Part shown: positions 9,001-15,255 of the stretch, piece after piece
How the letters are laid out: the number at the start of each line of letters is the position of its first letter
Position numbering within the stretch: the first letter of the stretch is position 1
From: Oscillospiraceae bacterium
GTDB lineage: Bacteria > Bacillota > Clostridia > Oscillospirales > Oscillospiraceae
Direction: 5' to 3'
DNA length: 64,000 bases
Assembly (NCBI GenBank): GCA_902790375.1
Contig: CADARY010000015.1
Span: 61,868 to 125,867, forward strand
Position numbers and translations under genes: made by a program
The notes under the pieces: model-generated
The model's input: the letters and a program-made list of their open reading frames with translations, nothing else
Databases searched by the model: none
What the model was told of the DNA's origin: nothing

Positions 9001-11351
9001 AGGGCCTCGTCGGTGCTGAAGGGCGCACGAGACCGGAGCAGCCAGTCGGAGTCAAGCTGCTCTATCTCTATATAGTCTGGATTGGTGAAGCTGACGCCGG
9101 TCACATCGGCGGCGGTGATCTCCGTCACGCCGAGCTTTTCCAGCAGAGCGGAGAGGGTGATCTCACTCTCGCCCGCGATGGAGTAGGTATAATCGCCCCA
9201 GTGGAAGTCCACGGTATAGGCGCACACAAGATAGACCGAGAAGCTCTCCGCCGCAAAGCGCACGGTGCTGCCCTCCACAGTGAAGTCCGTGATGGGCTCG
9301 GCGGCTCCGTCGTCATGGATGTGCCAGACCTCGAGTTCAAGGCCCTCCTGGATGGCGGGGTTCGTGATGCTGACGGTCAGGGGGCTGCCCGCCTCGGGCT
9401 GGTATTCCTCCCCGTTCAGAGACAGGGAGATATCATACGCCGCCAGGACATGGCAGCTCTTTTCCGCAGCGCTCCCATCGCTGAGGAAGGCATTGGTCTC
9501 ACCCGCCGCAAGAGGTTCCTTTGCCGCGCTCGGGTCAAAATCCTGATAGCGGGCAGAGACATCCTCCGTCTGAACGGAAACTCCAGCAGGCACCACGCCC
9601 CATACGGCGACGGCGTCGTCGCTGCTGTCCGCCTGCTCCTCCTGCGGGATCGGAGCGGACTGCTCCGCCGTTTCGGCTGCCTCGGTATATGTATTGTCGT
9701 CAGCGTGGGAGTCCGCAGTGCAGGCGCACAGAAGATAGACCGAAAAGCTCTCCACGTCAAAGCGCACGGCGCCGCCCTCCACGGTGAAGTCCGTGATCTG
9801 TTCGGTAAGCCCGTCGTCACGGACATGCCAGACCTCGAGATCAAGGCCTTCTTCGATTGCGGGTTCCGCGATGCTGACGGTCAGCGGATTGCCCGCCTCG
9901 GGCTGATACTCCTCCCCGTTCAGAGACAGGGAGATATCATACGCCGCCAGGACGCGGCAGCTCTTTTCCGCAGCGCTCCCGCCGCCGAAGGATACGCCGG
10001 CCTCGTCCTCCGTGAGCGCGTTCGCGGCTCTCGGGTCAAAATCCTGATAGAGATCCGTGACATTCTCCACCCGAACGTATACTCCGTCCGGCACCTCACC
10101 CCATACGGTGACGGCACTTTCGGTATAATAAGTACGATCCTCGTTCTCCGCTGTGTCGTTGCTTTCGCTTGTGTCGTTGCTTTCGCTTGTGTCGTTGTTT
10201 TCGGTTGTGTCCGCAGTCTCTGCTGCATCCGTGTTTTCCGCAGGTTCCTGCTGATCGGGCTGATCTGCCTGCTCATCCTGCTGCATCTGCGCGAAGCGCT
10301 CCTCCGCCTCCGCGAGCGCGGCCGAAGCGCGCGCAGCCGCCCGGGCTGCGCGGTCCGACGCGGCAAAGGCGCGGTTTGCCTGCTCGCTTGCATTCAAGGC
10401 CGCAGCATACGTGCGGTCATATTCATCGGCCATGACCGCGGCGTATTCCCTTGCGCGCGCGGCCTCTTCGGCCTTGACCTCTGCCGTCTCGCCCGCCTCT
10501 TCGGCCTCCTGCGTCACATCGGCCGGAATCTCCTCGGCCGCTGCGGGCTGCTCGGAATCCGTTTTCTGATTCTCTGCGTTTTCCTGCTGCTCGGTCTTCT
10601 CCTTGTTCGCAGTGAGCTCGCCGGCCGGTGTCGGCGTCGGCGTCGACACGGTGGTCTTATCCTTCGCTTCTTCCCGTTTGGCGTCTCTCTCTTCTGCCGC
10701 TTCCTGGAGCTGCTCGTTTCCATTGCGCTCTCTGTCGCGCTCCTGCGCGGCCATGGCTGCCTCTTCCTGCATGCGCGCCGCCTCGGCGATCTCCTCTGCT
10801 GTCCGGGCTGCACGCTCTGCCTCCTCGGCAGCTTTCTGCGCAGCGTCGGCTGTCCGCTCCGCTTCCTGCGTTGCGATCTCGACAGCCTGCGCCGCCCAGT
10901 CCGCCTCGTCGGCCGCCCTTACGGCAGCGTCCCGCGCGCGGCCGGCTGCGTCTTCCGCCTGTCCGGCGCTTTGCCGCGCGGCCTCCAGCACCGCGCCCGT
11001 GAGCTCCTCACCGAGGATTCGGTCAGTCTCGTCGGCCGCCTGTTCGGCCTCCTGCGCTGCGCGCTCTGCCTCGTCTGCGAAGCTCGCCGCCGCCTCTTCA
11101 CCGAGTCTGGCGGCCTCGGCCGGCGTCACCGTCTCCTCCTGCCCGCTCTCCGGAACCTCAACAGCGGGCGCGGTATTGGTCGTCCGGTCTGCCGGCTCGA
11201 CCGCTGCAAGCGGCACTGCCTCCTCGGCATATGCGGCAGGCAGCCCCACCGAAACAACAGAAAGGCACTCTGCCGCAACCAGCACAGACGCAATTGCCCT
11301 GCGCGCGGCAGTCCCCTGCAGATATTCTTTTATTTTCTCAAAGCTTCGCAT
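1..11351 (-). CDS. Giant multidomain surface adhesin (LRR, SpaA/Cna-B, beta-helix), C-terminus outside window
   Basis: The frame is open without a stop from the ATG at 11351 to the window edge, giving 3783 codons, so the protein is partial. A weak SD (AGAGGG) lies 7 nt upstream. Residues 1-42 form a signal peptide ending in AYA. About 60-400 is Ala/Glu-rich and looks coiled-coil. About 417-540 and 584-711 are two copies of a domain containing LSLNGEEYQPEAG and FSVYL. A domain starting WGDYTY occurs at about 713 and again at about 1273, flanking leucine-rich repeats (about 818-1264). Isopeptide, SpaA and Cna-B type domains follow (about 1385-2320), then a right-handed beta-helix-like stretch (about 2600-2885), more pilin-type isopeptide repeats, and a Listeria-Bacteroides repeat ending GFLGWTEDK and LYAVWAKP (about 3548-3641). 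Family knowledge says such proteins are wall-anchored adhesins. A sortase signal would lie outside the window, so anchoring is inferred. Confidence 0.9.
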   Translation of the reverse strand, partial: MRSFEKIKEYLQGTAARRAIASVLVAAECLSVVSVGLPAAYAEEAVPLAAVEPADRTTNTAPAVEVPESGQEETVTPAEAARLGEEAAASFADEAERAAQEAEQAADETDRILGEELTGAVLEAARQSAGQAEDAAGRARDAAVRAADEADWAAQAVEIATQEAERTADAAQKAAEEAERAARTAEEIAEAARMQEEAAMAAQERDRERNGNEQLQEAAEERDAKREEAKDKTTVSTPTPTPAGELTANKEKTEQQENAENQKTDSEQPAAAEEIPADVTQEAEEAGETAEVKAEEAARAREYAAVMADEYDRTYAAALNASEQANRAFAASDRAARAAARASAALAEAEERFAQMQQDEQADQPDQQEPAENTDAAETADTTENNDTSESNDTSESNDTAENEDRTYYTESAVTVWGEVPDGVYVRVENVTDLYQDFDPRAANALTEDEAGVSFGGGSAAEKSCRVLAAYDISLSLNGEEYQPEAGNPLTVSIAEPAIEEGLDLEVWHVRDDGLTEQITDFTVEGGAVRFDVESFSVYLLCACTADSHADDNTYTEAAETAEQSAPIPQEEQADSSDDAVAVWGVVPAGVSVQTEDVSARYQDFDPSAAKEPLAAGETNAFLSDGSAAEKSCHVLAAYDISLSLNGEEYQPEAGSPLTVSITNPAIQEGLELEVWHIHDDGAAEPITDFTVEGSTVRFAAESFSVYLVCAYTVDFHWGDYTYSIAGESEITLSALLEKLGVTEITAADVTGVSFTNPDYIEIEQLDSDWLLRSRAPFSTDEALTLTLKNGETVEIKVTDADVVASGEWSFDGKNNGKSLQPGDVQLTSGSGTWSLDADGVLTVQGTGMLGNYENNYSSMYWGGSYKNDVKSVIIGEGITGLANRLFNGYQNLESVKLPSTLLTITSRPFQDAPKLSSVDFTGCSSLENLGRKNAFSGTTLSTIINFQDCKDSLKSIELETFNQTKITSIDLSDFSALERVGDKAFGSCSNLTSVDFSNCTSLASISNSAFSNCTALSTLNLSGCANLQTVTVPNSVTSLNVSGCTELTSLTVPSNVTTLDVSDCIGLTSLTVPSGVTTLDVSGCTGLSSLTVPSKVTSLNVSGCTSVTSLDVSGCTGLTTLDVSGCTALTSLSVPGGVTTLDISGCSELDSLDLSAYTQLTTVKVGNRNDHTDLSWLTLPDSVTTLDASGFTSLTSLDVPASVTSLNVSGCTELTTLDLSANSSLTDINVSNNTNLTSLKLPASVSTLDVTGCTNLVLYFDGKKEDLPELPATVSVISWGDYTYTIAKNGTDATLDEIFRACNITAISSTDVQSISASDPNVLEVTDLTVKSLQSFTESQTLTVTLKNGMTGTITVVCEMLEESDNLNLFLDTGTVYSCEGETETHALSVPAIVKENDVLNLTLSFSEIPEGEEGERQMKLLSPMNPMKYTFPAELTVTDVTSPVTLNLQGGETVDAAVTQETDSETGATILTVTADNTSEQAAAISASTEVRFTVPVSVQVSTVPHDYVLGNGITLSAVKAHNVKVSSFKAGDYSVDSETGTITVTYTAEVEADNDLDFDENEYPVSIGDSAIGAVGSYIYTQGNKPDDKPASRVNNTDVKPGVETAFTGFPLTVDHMYKGDKISLTYTAIPQHVNYDWKEKKATVQNTVKISNSGNPSNIPGDDSDTATTEIIGYTYTPLKREYLTLDGSWAYWRVTVNHKGYELNGGKSLTLADTFDDDYPTKETKTDAAQSIDYGSVVVSNSSVTYDYSGNTGTFVIPDSTPVTITYRTRITAEPGQKKTFRGTAVLKDASGGEIARATAGVTEDAVAIYPSASDVDASGNYKLKLYVYGEDNMQQGIEGATFILLDANQRVIEYTVNGNKEAVSFTTDSSGYAYIELHGQAGDITIEKNTGYYLAMQKAVPGYKKDNTLYSFMITDDPAYDTGDFYQFFNGDTMKVRLYPPTPGLSVTIRFSGSYALRPDQQNAVNAVLQMLDEENNEWVFVERHAYTDTLWGAIQFSAPLVPEAIYCIVEENQVPWDLPENIHLTTTYYIEAPDTDSEDPQLFSVKNASDSVNIVIDNCYEDPQLTIVKMNKSTGEVLPGTVFAVYQIINGEPQSYDPWSEDPQVDDDPVATYTTDKNGEIVIRGSDEFQSETLYGITETKVVDGYLMPQVAKWRYFYFCNDDYLKPRILANLPEGATAINLTENGDKVTIDNQRVLINVPVMKIWQSNSSQGNSWPAGAWVVVGLYRSVEGSGEIVQVTYEDGTPRTVTLTSAMPYNNTTFKDLPSRDEQNRNYIYSIKEESINDEDPLDAGYNQEYGISSAGVYIVRNKPATTLTVSKEWYQFNADTGEDEKVTDDSILAKQSPVTFDVYRSSTKFEDETQDDGITNADMMAFVSTLTKVREKQKFGAENEWHMSIRDLDRQDDVGNPYYYYILETVPSFGNELYEVNEAEGTILIKNRIAPKIVNLTVTKAALKDDPRQESLDIPFDFTLKLQVDKDHPIQSWKVYTDTEAPENDLVTNESGEVKFKLKPTNPNAQTTDGASIILNLPAGVTASVTEKYNAEYTVATAASVDGTVSDDGRTFSYETDSGTERVTLTYTNTLHVVCKVVPDGSSKPVVFESLKSALTYIRKNSDDFSSPWTIYMLEDYTIPVTDIVSVGERESLILTTASKTDPLFPFTPHKDPDRAVITRGGVGDSMLKNAGTLTLENICLDGGNIRASGDGGLVYSTGTLNLNGSTTLRNSVTDGRGGAIYVTGMEKTVEEQPAYVKGEINIADGVTITGNSAPSASALYLNGTLNMTGGNITNNTGAIDGAVVIMDATDVIHLSGSPVIFGNTSDKNKAANLYIGVDSDKAVTVIAPGLGSEAHIGVSAMDSHMLIGEQFATADFDQTANLNRFVNDEYGYRGKLKDGTATNIVWDGLTIEIQKIVDSVGANPADRFTITLSSPFIVMSSYVIEGTIDYTITPKIMNRPGRIVLNNVKDGDSIKISPLPVGDYTISESASNYAPVYAIAETGETPKEIEGGSFYAENNSSITVKNTRRLAAVKLTKTLDDRLTGDTPVGFNFTVKLSEAGGDPVQNFALAEDVVTDTNGEVSFTMLPTDKADVTRNFKAPVGATMTITETIDPNYEITASAKTMPKTGEGTAITDADEDNDNIFTFSVTDDGADVTFANVRKMAEIELSKTLTGKVSMTESFTFTLTLTNGNTKVANYEVYRDETDPNNSITTNAEGVAEITLSFGKNETTPKSILLTIPEGTKLVVTETEVKKDVGGTQKAIYDTTYSINGGTEQSSLTATINQVSDSDHSIVFNNTRKTNTITVKNTVNGYSGNVVPFTFTATVTDWAGEGTKPEDYDDYDANDFTDGVMSFELTNGQTRTLTVPYGATLTVTESFIVGYSTTVKRGSASAVEALSDTFVVTGTINPLLFTNGQLIGLRIVNNTSSTLEDVKITVGKNNIYLVNEDQTGQERISTNKKATISVDAGKTAILEIQHDTSATAKQDYSVEGSTPAIGYYYTIHNEPSYHEYADPAILRVYNENPYEVKGKLQYSVEDSTVTFTEQPLVSFDSNGGAWTTAMDGYHDRDGDRRVYQKAVDRGAAVERPTPDPVYPTAEGIGFLGWTEDKTFAKASHTAGEDISAKAYDFDKEVTAPITLYAVWAKPARSTKTVTLKNSTGDRMNLSLTLVNSSRVGEIILADTVKTDDSGKAGIVLDNGDFINLSIPDSTKLVIEGIASGILSISEEFADSDSEEGSYTIASVQRDGTVTFVLGIFKITDAGGNLLYDANGKPAVYGKLRKT
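7560..8300 (-). repeat. Tandem leucine-rich repeat DNA array inside the adhesin gene
   Basis: This stretch encodes a run of short repeats of the pattern LDVSGCTxLTSLxVPxxVTT. At DNA level the units share near-identical blocks such as gtgcagccggaaacgttcag and ctcggaacggtcaggctggt. It follows a more irregular BspA-like LRR region (about 8300-8900). The high DNA identity between units suggests recent unit duplication and possible length variation between strains, which is an inference. Confidence 0.8.
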
Positions 11352-11371
11352 GTTCGGTCCCTCTTATATCC

Positions 11372-11389
11372 GCACCGGCCTTGCGGTGC
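11372..11389 (-). promoter_or_regulatory. Hairpin in the adhesin 5' UTR just before the RBS
   Basis: A perfect 6-bp stem (GCACCG / CGGTGC) with a 6-nt loop lies about 20 nt upstream of the adhesin start codon, between promoter and SD. It could influence translation or mRNA stability, but nothing in the sequence identifies a ligand or partner. Confidence 0.4.
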
Positions 11390-11466
11390 ATCTTCTTTAT
11401 TGTCAAGAGCAGGTAAAATATTCCAGTTTGTTTTGCCAATGCGCATTACATAGCTTTACATAATTT

Positions 11467-11495
11467 ACTATATCACAACCCGGGCCCTGTTTCAA
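11467..11495 (-). promoter_or_regulatory. Sigma-A promoter of the adhesin gene
   Basis: On the minus strand TTGAAA (11490-11495) is followed by a 17-bp spacer and TATAGT (11467-11472). Transcription would start near 11460 and give a 5' UTR of about 110 nt. The perfect 14-bp palindrome TCGGCTTAAGCCGA (11523-11536) lies upstream, between this promoter and the divergent one, and could be an operator. Confidence 0.65.
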
Positions 11496-11577
11496 GCACC
11501 GATTCTTTATTAAATTATTAAATCGGCTTAAGCCGAACCCGTGAAAAACATAAAATCCTGCCTTTTTCTGTTTCTTC

Positions 11578-11607
11578 TTGTCAGACTGGGTGCAAGCATG
11601 GTATAAT
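11578..11607 (+). promoter_or_regulatory. Sigma-A promoter of the NYN-domain gene
   Basis: TTGTCA (11578-11583), an 18-bp spacer and a perfect TATAAT (11602-11607) precede the gene. The TTG inside this -35 box opens an in-frame extension, but it would start upstream of the transcript and is rejected as a start codon. Confidence 0.75.
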
Positions 11608-11646
11608 CGCGACACTCCGACCGCAAATTGGGAGGCACAGGAAGAA

Positions 11647-12585
11647 ATGCAAGAAACCTATTTTCTGATTGATTTTGAAAATGTTGGGCTGAAGGGGCTT
11701 GAAGGGGCGCAGAACCTCACGAAAAGCGACTGGGTACACCTGTTTTCTACACGCAACGCACCGAAAATCAACACCGCTACCCTTGCCAACTTCAACGCCA
11801 CAAATCTGCTGGTGCATGAGGTTCCGGCGAAGAGCCAGTCGGTGGACATGCATCTGGTGTCCTATCTCGGCTATCTGCTGGGCAGTCACGAAACCGCGCC
11901 GCAGATCGTGATCCTCAGCAACGACACCGACTACGATGATATTGTCAGCTTCTGGAAGATAGAAAAGGGCGTCATCATCCGGCGCCGGGACAAATTCCAG
12001 CCGGAGGAAGTGCTGAGCGCCGCGCCGAAGACTGTGAAAAGCCGAAAGGCCGCAGCCTCGAAAAAGGCCGCGGCAGAGCCAAAGGCGCAGGAAGCGCACA
12101 AGGAGACGAGCGCCGAGAACCCCCCTGTGAAAACGAGGCGGACGCGGAAGGCCCGAACGGCGCAGGCGCAGGACGAGGGCGTGAAGGACAGCGCCAAAGC
12201 CGACGAGGGGCAGGAAGGTCCGGAGAAGGACAGCGCCAAAGCCGACGAGGGGCAGGAAGGGCCGGAGAAGGACAGCGCCAAAGCCGACGCATCCCCGAAG
12301 AAGAGCGCGAAGGGCCGGACGAAGGCCGATGACGCGCAGAAGAAGACAGCCAAGAGCGGGGCGAAAGCAGCGGAATATCAGGACAAGACGACGCTGAACA
12401 ACGCCGTGCTCAAGACGCTCAGCAATGCCAAATACGACAACGAGACCGTGAGCTTTGCGGCCTCGCTTGTGACGAAGAACTTTGCGGAGAAGGGCGGCAA
12501 GCAGACCATCTACCGCACGGTCATCAGCAAGTTCGGTCAGGAGCGCGGCCTCGCCATCTACCGGCACATTCAGAAGCTGCTGTAA
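11647..12585 (+). CDS. NYN-domain (PIN-like) putative ribonuclease with Lys/Ala-rich linker
   Basis: The protein is 312 aa from the ATG at 11647, chosen because GGAGG and GGAAGAA lie just upstream and the promoter -10 box excludes the longer frame. The N-terminal 115 or so residues match the NYN/PIN-like nuclease fold: LIDFENVG carries the first acidic pair, SNDTDYDDIV a later acidic cluster, and GVIIRRR ends the fold. Family members cleave RNA. A charged, low-complexity linker (about 120-245) includes two tandem 42-bp repeats. The C-terminal 65 residues (about 248-312) form a compact helical domain of unknown role, possibly RNA-binding. The gene stands alone and is divergent from the adhesin. 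Substrate unknown. Confidence 0.75.
   Translation: MQETYFLIDFENVGLKGLEGAQNLTKSDWVHLFSTRNAPKINTATLANFNATNLLVHEVPAKSQSVDMHLVSYLGYLLGSHETAPQIVILSNDTDYDDIVSFWKIEKGVIIRRRDKFQPEEVLSAAPKTVKSRKAAASKKAAAEPKAQEAHKETSAENPPVKTRRTRKARTAQAQDEGVKDSAKADEGQEGPEKDSAKADEGQEGPEKDSAKADASPKKSAKGRTKADDAQKKTAKSGAKAAEYQDKTTLNNAVLKTLSNAKYDNETVSFAASLVTKNFAEKGGKQTIYRTVISKFGQERGLAIYRHIQKLL
12187..12288 (+). repeat. 42-bp in-frame tandem repeat in the NYN gene linker
   Basis: Units 12187-12228 and 12229-12270 differ by about one base and are followed by an 18-bp partial unit. Each encodes the 14-residue unit DSAKADEGQEGPEK. Because 42 is a multiple of three, copy-number changes keep the frame. Confidence 0.85.
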
Positions 12586-12600
12586 GGCTAAGATTTGCGA

Positions 12601-12687
12601 GGCAGAATTGTGCCAGACAAGGCAAAGCCCGCAGAGCATAATGGATATATGGTCAAGGGCTTCAACGCAGTATGGCGTAATTCTGTC
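12601..12687. repeat. Imperfect inverted repeat downstream of the NYN gene
   Basis: Left arm 12601-12615 (ggcagaattgtgcca) and right arm 12673-12687 (tggcgtaattctgtc) pair at 12 of 15 positions, with an inner aagccc/gggctt pair. It could be a decayed small transposable element or a structured RNA 3' end. No second copy was seen in this window. Confidence 0.4.
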
Positions 12688-12722
12688 CGCATAGATTGTC
12701 CTGTTTTTATTGAAAGTTCGTA

Positions 12723-12836
12723 TAAGGCAATACCGCATAATTCGGCAAGAGCAGATCCTGAGAAAATTTGGGTTCTGATAAAGGCACTTTTTCGCAGATG
12801 TACTTTGTGTACCTCAAGTTGTGCGGTGTTGCCTTA
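12723..12836 (+). mobile_element. MITE-like repeat, copy 1 (complete, 114 bp)
   Basis: Terminal inverted repeats of 20 bp (12723-12742 and 12817-12836) match at 17 of 20 positions, and the three differences are all C/T transitions. Both ends carry a TA dinucleotide, as expected for IS630/Tc1-mariner type insertion. The core is near-identical to copies at 16559 and 48179 in the same orientation. There is no coding capacity; the short frame starting MGSDKGTFSQ recurs only because the DNA recurs. Confidence 0.75.
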
Positions 12837-12853
12837 AGGCTCGCTCAACAGCG

Positions 12854-12904
12854 CAGACCGCAGGGGTCGATCCTTGAATCGGCCCCTGCGGTCTGTTATT
12901 TTAT
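12854..12904 (+). terminator. Rho-independent terminator after the NYN gene / MITE copy 1
   Basis: A 13-bp perfect stem (cagaccgcagggg / cccctgcggtctg) is followed by a T-rich tail on the plus strand. It would end plus-strand transcripts reading through the MITE and face the convergent vWA gene. Confidence 0.7.
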
Positions 12905-12955
12905 TCTATTCTTCAGCAAAACGATTGGTTGCCTGTGTGCCGTGCAGGATCAGTA

Positions 12956-15232
12956 TTATATCTTTCCCTTCTTGCGCAAGTAGGCAATGAGGCCGATCAG
13001 GCTGCCGATGGGGATCAGGCCGCCGAGACCGTAAAGCCCATAGCGGACGTTCATATTCTTCTCGGTGAGCGTGACGGGGATCTCCGCGCTCAGGCCGTAT
13101 CCGTCCGTCGCCTTCACGGTGAAGGAGGCGGTCTTGACGCCCCTGCAGTCCACCTTCAGCCTGCCGTCCGTGATCTGTGCCTTGCCGCCGAGATCATCGG
13201 AGAGGTCATAGCTCAGCACAGTGCCCTTCGGATCGCGGAACAGGGAGCCAAGCTCCCGCTCCCAGGTTCCCTCCTGAAAAAGGCCGGTCTTGACCGTTTC
13301 GCTGATCGCCTGCACGGAGGCTGTGGGCCCCGGAACCTTGAGCTCAAACGGAACTTCCGCGCGCGCGCCGAAAATGTCCGTAGCCGAGACGGTGAACGCT
13401 GCCTCTCTCAGCTCCCGGAGATCCATCTCCAAAAGCCCGTCCGTCAGCGTGACGCAGCCCTCGTAATCGTCCGAGAGGGCAAGCGTCAGCGGGCAGCCCT
13501 TGGGATCAGTGAAGAGCTCATCGACCTCCATCTCCCAGCGATGATCGCCGAGGCGGCCCTGGCTGAGCAGGCTGTTGACGCGCTCCGTCGCCGCAGTGAC
13601 ATGGGGGATTTTGAGGTCAAAGCTGATGTCCGCGCTCTGCCCCATGAGGTCCGAGGCTGTCAGCACGAAGGAGACCTCTTCGGTCACGCCGAAGCGCGCC
13701 CGCAGCACCCCGTCCTCTATCGTCAGAATGCCGCCGCAGTCGTCCGAAAGGCTGTAGCGTATCCCGCTCGTATCCGTGACGCCGAAGAGCTCGCCCAGCT
13801 CCAGCTCCCAGCAGTCGCCGACGAAGCGGCCGTACTGCAGGATATCCGTGATGCGGGTGACCTTTGCGACCAGGGGCCAGGGCTCCACCGTCACGGCCAC
13901 GGGCGCGGAGCGGACCTTGAAGCCGCCGATCCCCACCTCGGCCGTGAGGGCATAGTCGCCGCCCTTCAGGAAGCTGATCTCGCTGGTATAGGCATTCTCC
14001 CCCGCCGTCATGGCGTATTCGCGCACATCGCCGGTGGCGAGGTTTTCAACCGACAACACCGCCCGGAGTTTTTGCAGCTCCTCCCGGGAAATCTGGCCGG
14101 CTTCTGGATCTGTGACCGCCGCTGTGAAGCCATAGGGGGAATAGGCCCGGTAGGCGCCCGAGGGGCTGTCCCCCTCGAGAGAGACAGACATGGAGGCATT
14201 GTAGACCATCGTGACGTCTACCCAGTCCTCAGGCTCGCCCGCAAGGCGGACCTGCCACTCGCCCACCATGGGGTCGGGAATTTTCACAAGAATGTAGCGG
14301 GTGCTCAGCAGGGCATGCTCGGCATCGTCGTACCGGCTGCCGTCGGGTCGGAGGATCTCGACGCCCACAAGTGTGTCCAGGGTTCTGTCGTCGGGCGCGG
14401 TATCATGCTCCACGATCACGTTGGCCTCCTCCACGCCGAAGCTCGGCACGGTGAAGAAGAACTCCGCCCTGCCCTCATCGGAGAAGGCGACCCGCTGCGC
14501 GCCGGTATAGACGGTGTTGTTGATCATGGAATAGAACTGCCGGAACGCATCGGTCAGATCCTCCGGCCGGCTTACTTCCACAAAGCTCCCGCCGGTTCCC
14601 TGGGTATAGGCCGTAAATTCCCATCTGCCGCCGTCGCCCTTGCCGTCCACATTCAGGAGAATGCCGCTGATGGTGATGTGCGCCTCCTTCGCGGCGTTCA
14701 GCGCCTGCTGCGCCACCGCCCAGGAGGCCTGTTTCTTTTCCTGTCCGGCTTCCGTGGTGAAGTCCGTTTTCCCGTCGGTGAGCAGCAGGATCATGCAGGG
14801 CAGATCGTTTTCCGCCCGCATGTCCTGCAGCATCTGTGTCGCGCGCAAAACCGCGCTTCCGATATCCGTGTCGTAAGCGGGCGTGTAGGCCTCCGCCTCA
14901 CGGATCAGATCCTTCTTGTCCTCCATGCCGTCCATCTTCCGAAGGCCGGAATCGTAGCGGATCTCCTGGTCGAACACCACAGCGCCGACGTTGTTGCCGC
15001 GCTCTGTCAGCAGACCGAGAAAGAGGCGCATCGCGTCAAAGCGCAGGCCGTCCGGATCGGTTCCCTGGCCGTTCGTATCCCGCAGGCTCCCGCTCTTGTC
15101 GATGACGAGCACGACGTTAAAGCGGTTGACATCCGCGTTCGGCTCCTCCGCCGAGGCGAAGCTCCCCGGCATCAGCGACAGGAGAAGCAGAAAGGCCAGG
15201 AGCAGGGCGCTGCCTTTTTTTGCTGTTGTCAT
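12956..15232 (-). CDS. Secreted, membrane-anchored vWA-domain protein
   Basis: The protein is 758 aa. A signal peptide (1-28, ending ASA) precedes a von Willebrand factor A domain (about 38-235) with an intact MIDAS: DKSGS at 45-49, a Thr in TPAYDTDIGSA and an Asp in LLLTDG. Three tandem repeats of about 80 residues follow (about 500-735), each with a pattern like LSDDxGG...VSFxVxATDxxG, resembling cadherin-like/CADG folds. A C-terminal hydrophobic segment and Lys/Arg tail (LRKKGKI) fit a single membrane anchor with the domains outside. vWA domains of this type bind proteins through a metal ion. The gene starts 23 bp after the secreted nuclease stop, so the two are likely co-transcribed. Confidence 0.8.
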   Translation of the reverse strand: MTTAKKGSALLLAFLLLLSLMPGSFASAEEPNADVNRFNVVLVIDKSGSLRDTNGQGTDPDGLRFDAMRLFLGLLTERGNNVGAVVFDQEIRYDSGLRKMDGMEDKKDLIREAEAYTPAYDTDIGSAVLRATQMLQDMRAENDLPCMILLLTDGKTDFTTEAGQEKKQASWAVAQQALNAAKEAHITISGILLNVDGKGDGGRWEFTAYTQGTGGSFVEVSRPEDLTDAFRQFYSMINNTVYTGAQRVAFSDEGRAEFFFTVPSFGVEEANVIVEHDTAPDDRTLDTLVGVEILRPDGSRYDDAEHALLSTRYILVKIPDPMVGEWQVRLAGEPEDWVDVTMVYNASMSVSLEGDSPSGAYRAYSPYGFTAAVTDPEAGQISREELQKLRAVLSVENLATGDVREYAMTAGENAYTSEISFLKGGDYALTAEVGIGGFKVRSAPVAVTVEPWPLVAKVTRITDILQYGRFVGDCWELELGELFGVTDTSGIRYSLSDDCGGILTIEDGVLRARFGVTEEVSFVLTASDLMGQSADISFDLKIPHVTAATERVNSLLSQGRLGDHRWEMEVDELFTDPKGCPLTLALSDDYEGCVTLTDGLLEMDLRELREAAFTVSATDIFGARAEVPFELKVPGPTASVQAISETVKTGLFQEGTWERELGSLFRDPKGTVLSYDLSDDLGGKAQITDGRLKVDCRGVKTASFTVKATDGYGLSAEIPVTLTEKNMNVRYGLYGLGGLIPIGSLIGLIAYLRKKGKI

Positions 15233-15255
15233 CGTTTCTTCATCCCCCTGCCGGT

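Noticed and set aside
11578-11646. TTG-initiated N-terminal extension of the NYN protein
   Set aside because: The TTG is part of the -35 box and the extension spans the promoter.
12768-12837. Short recurrent peptide beginning MGSDKGTFSQ at three sites
   Set aside because: It recurs only because the repeat DNA recurs; there is no SD and the downstream residues differ at each site.
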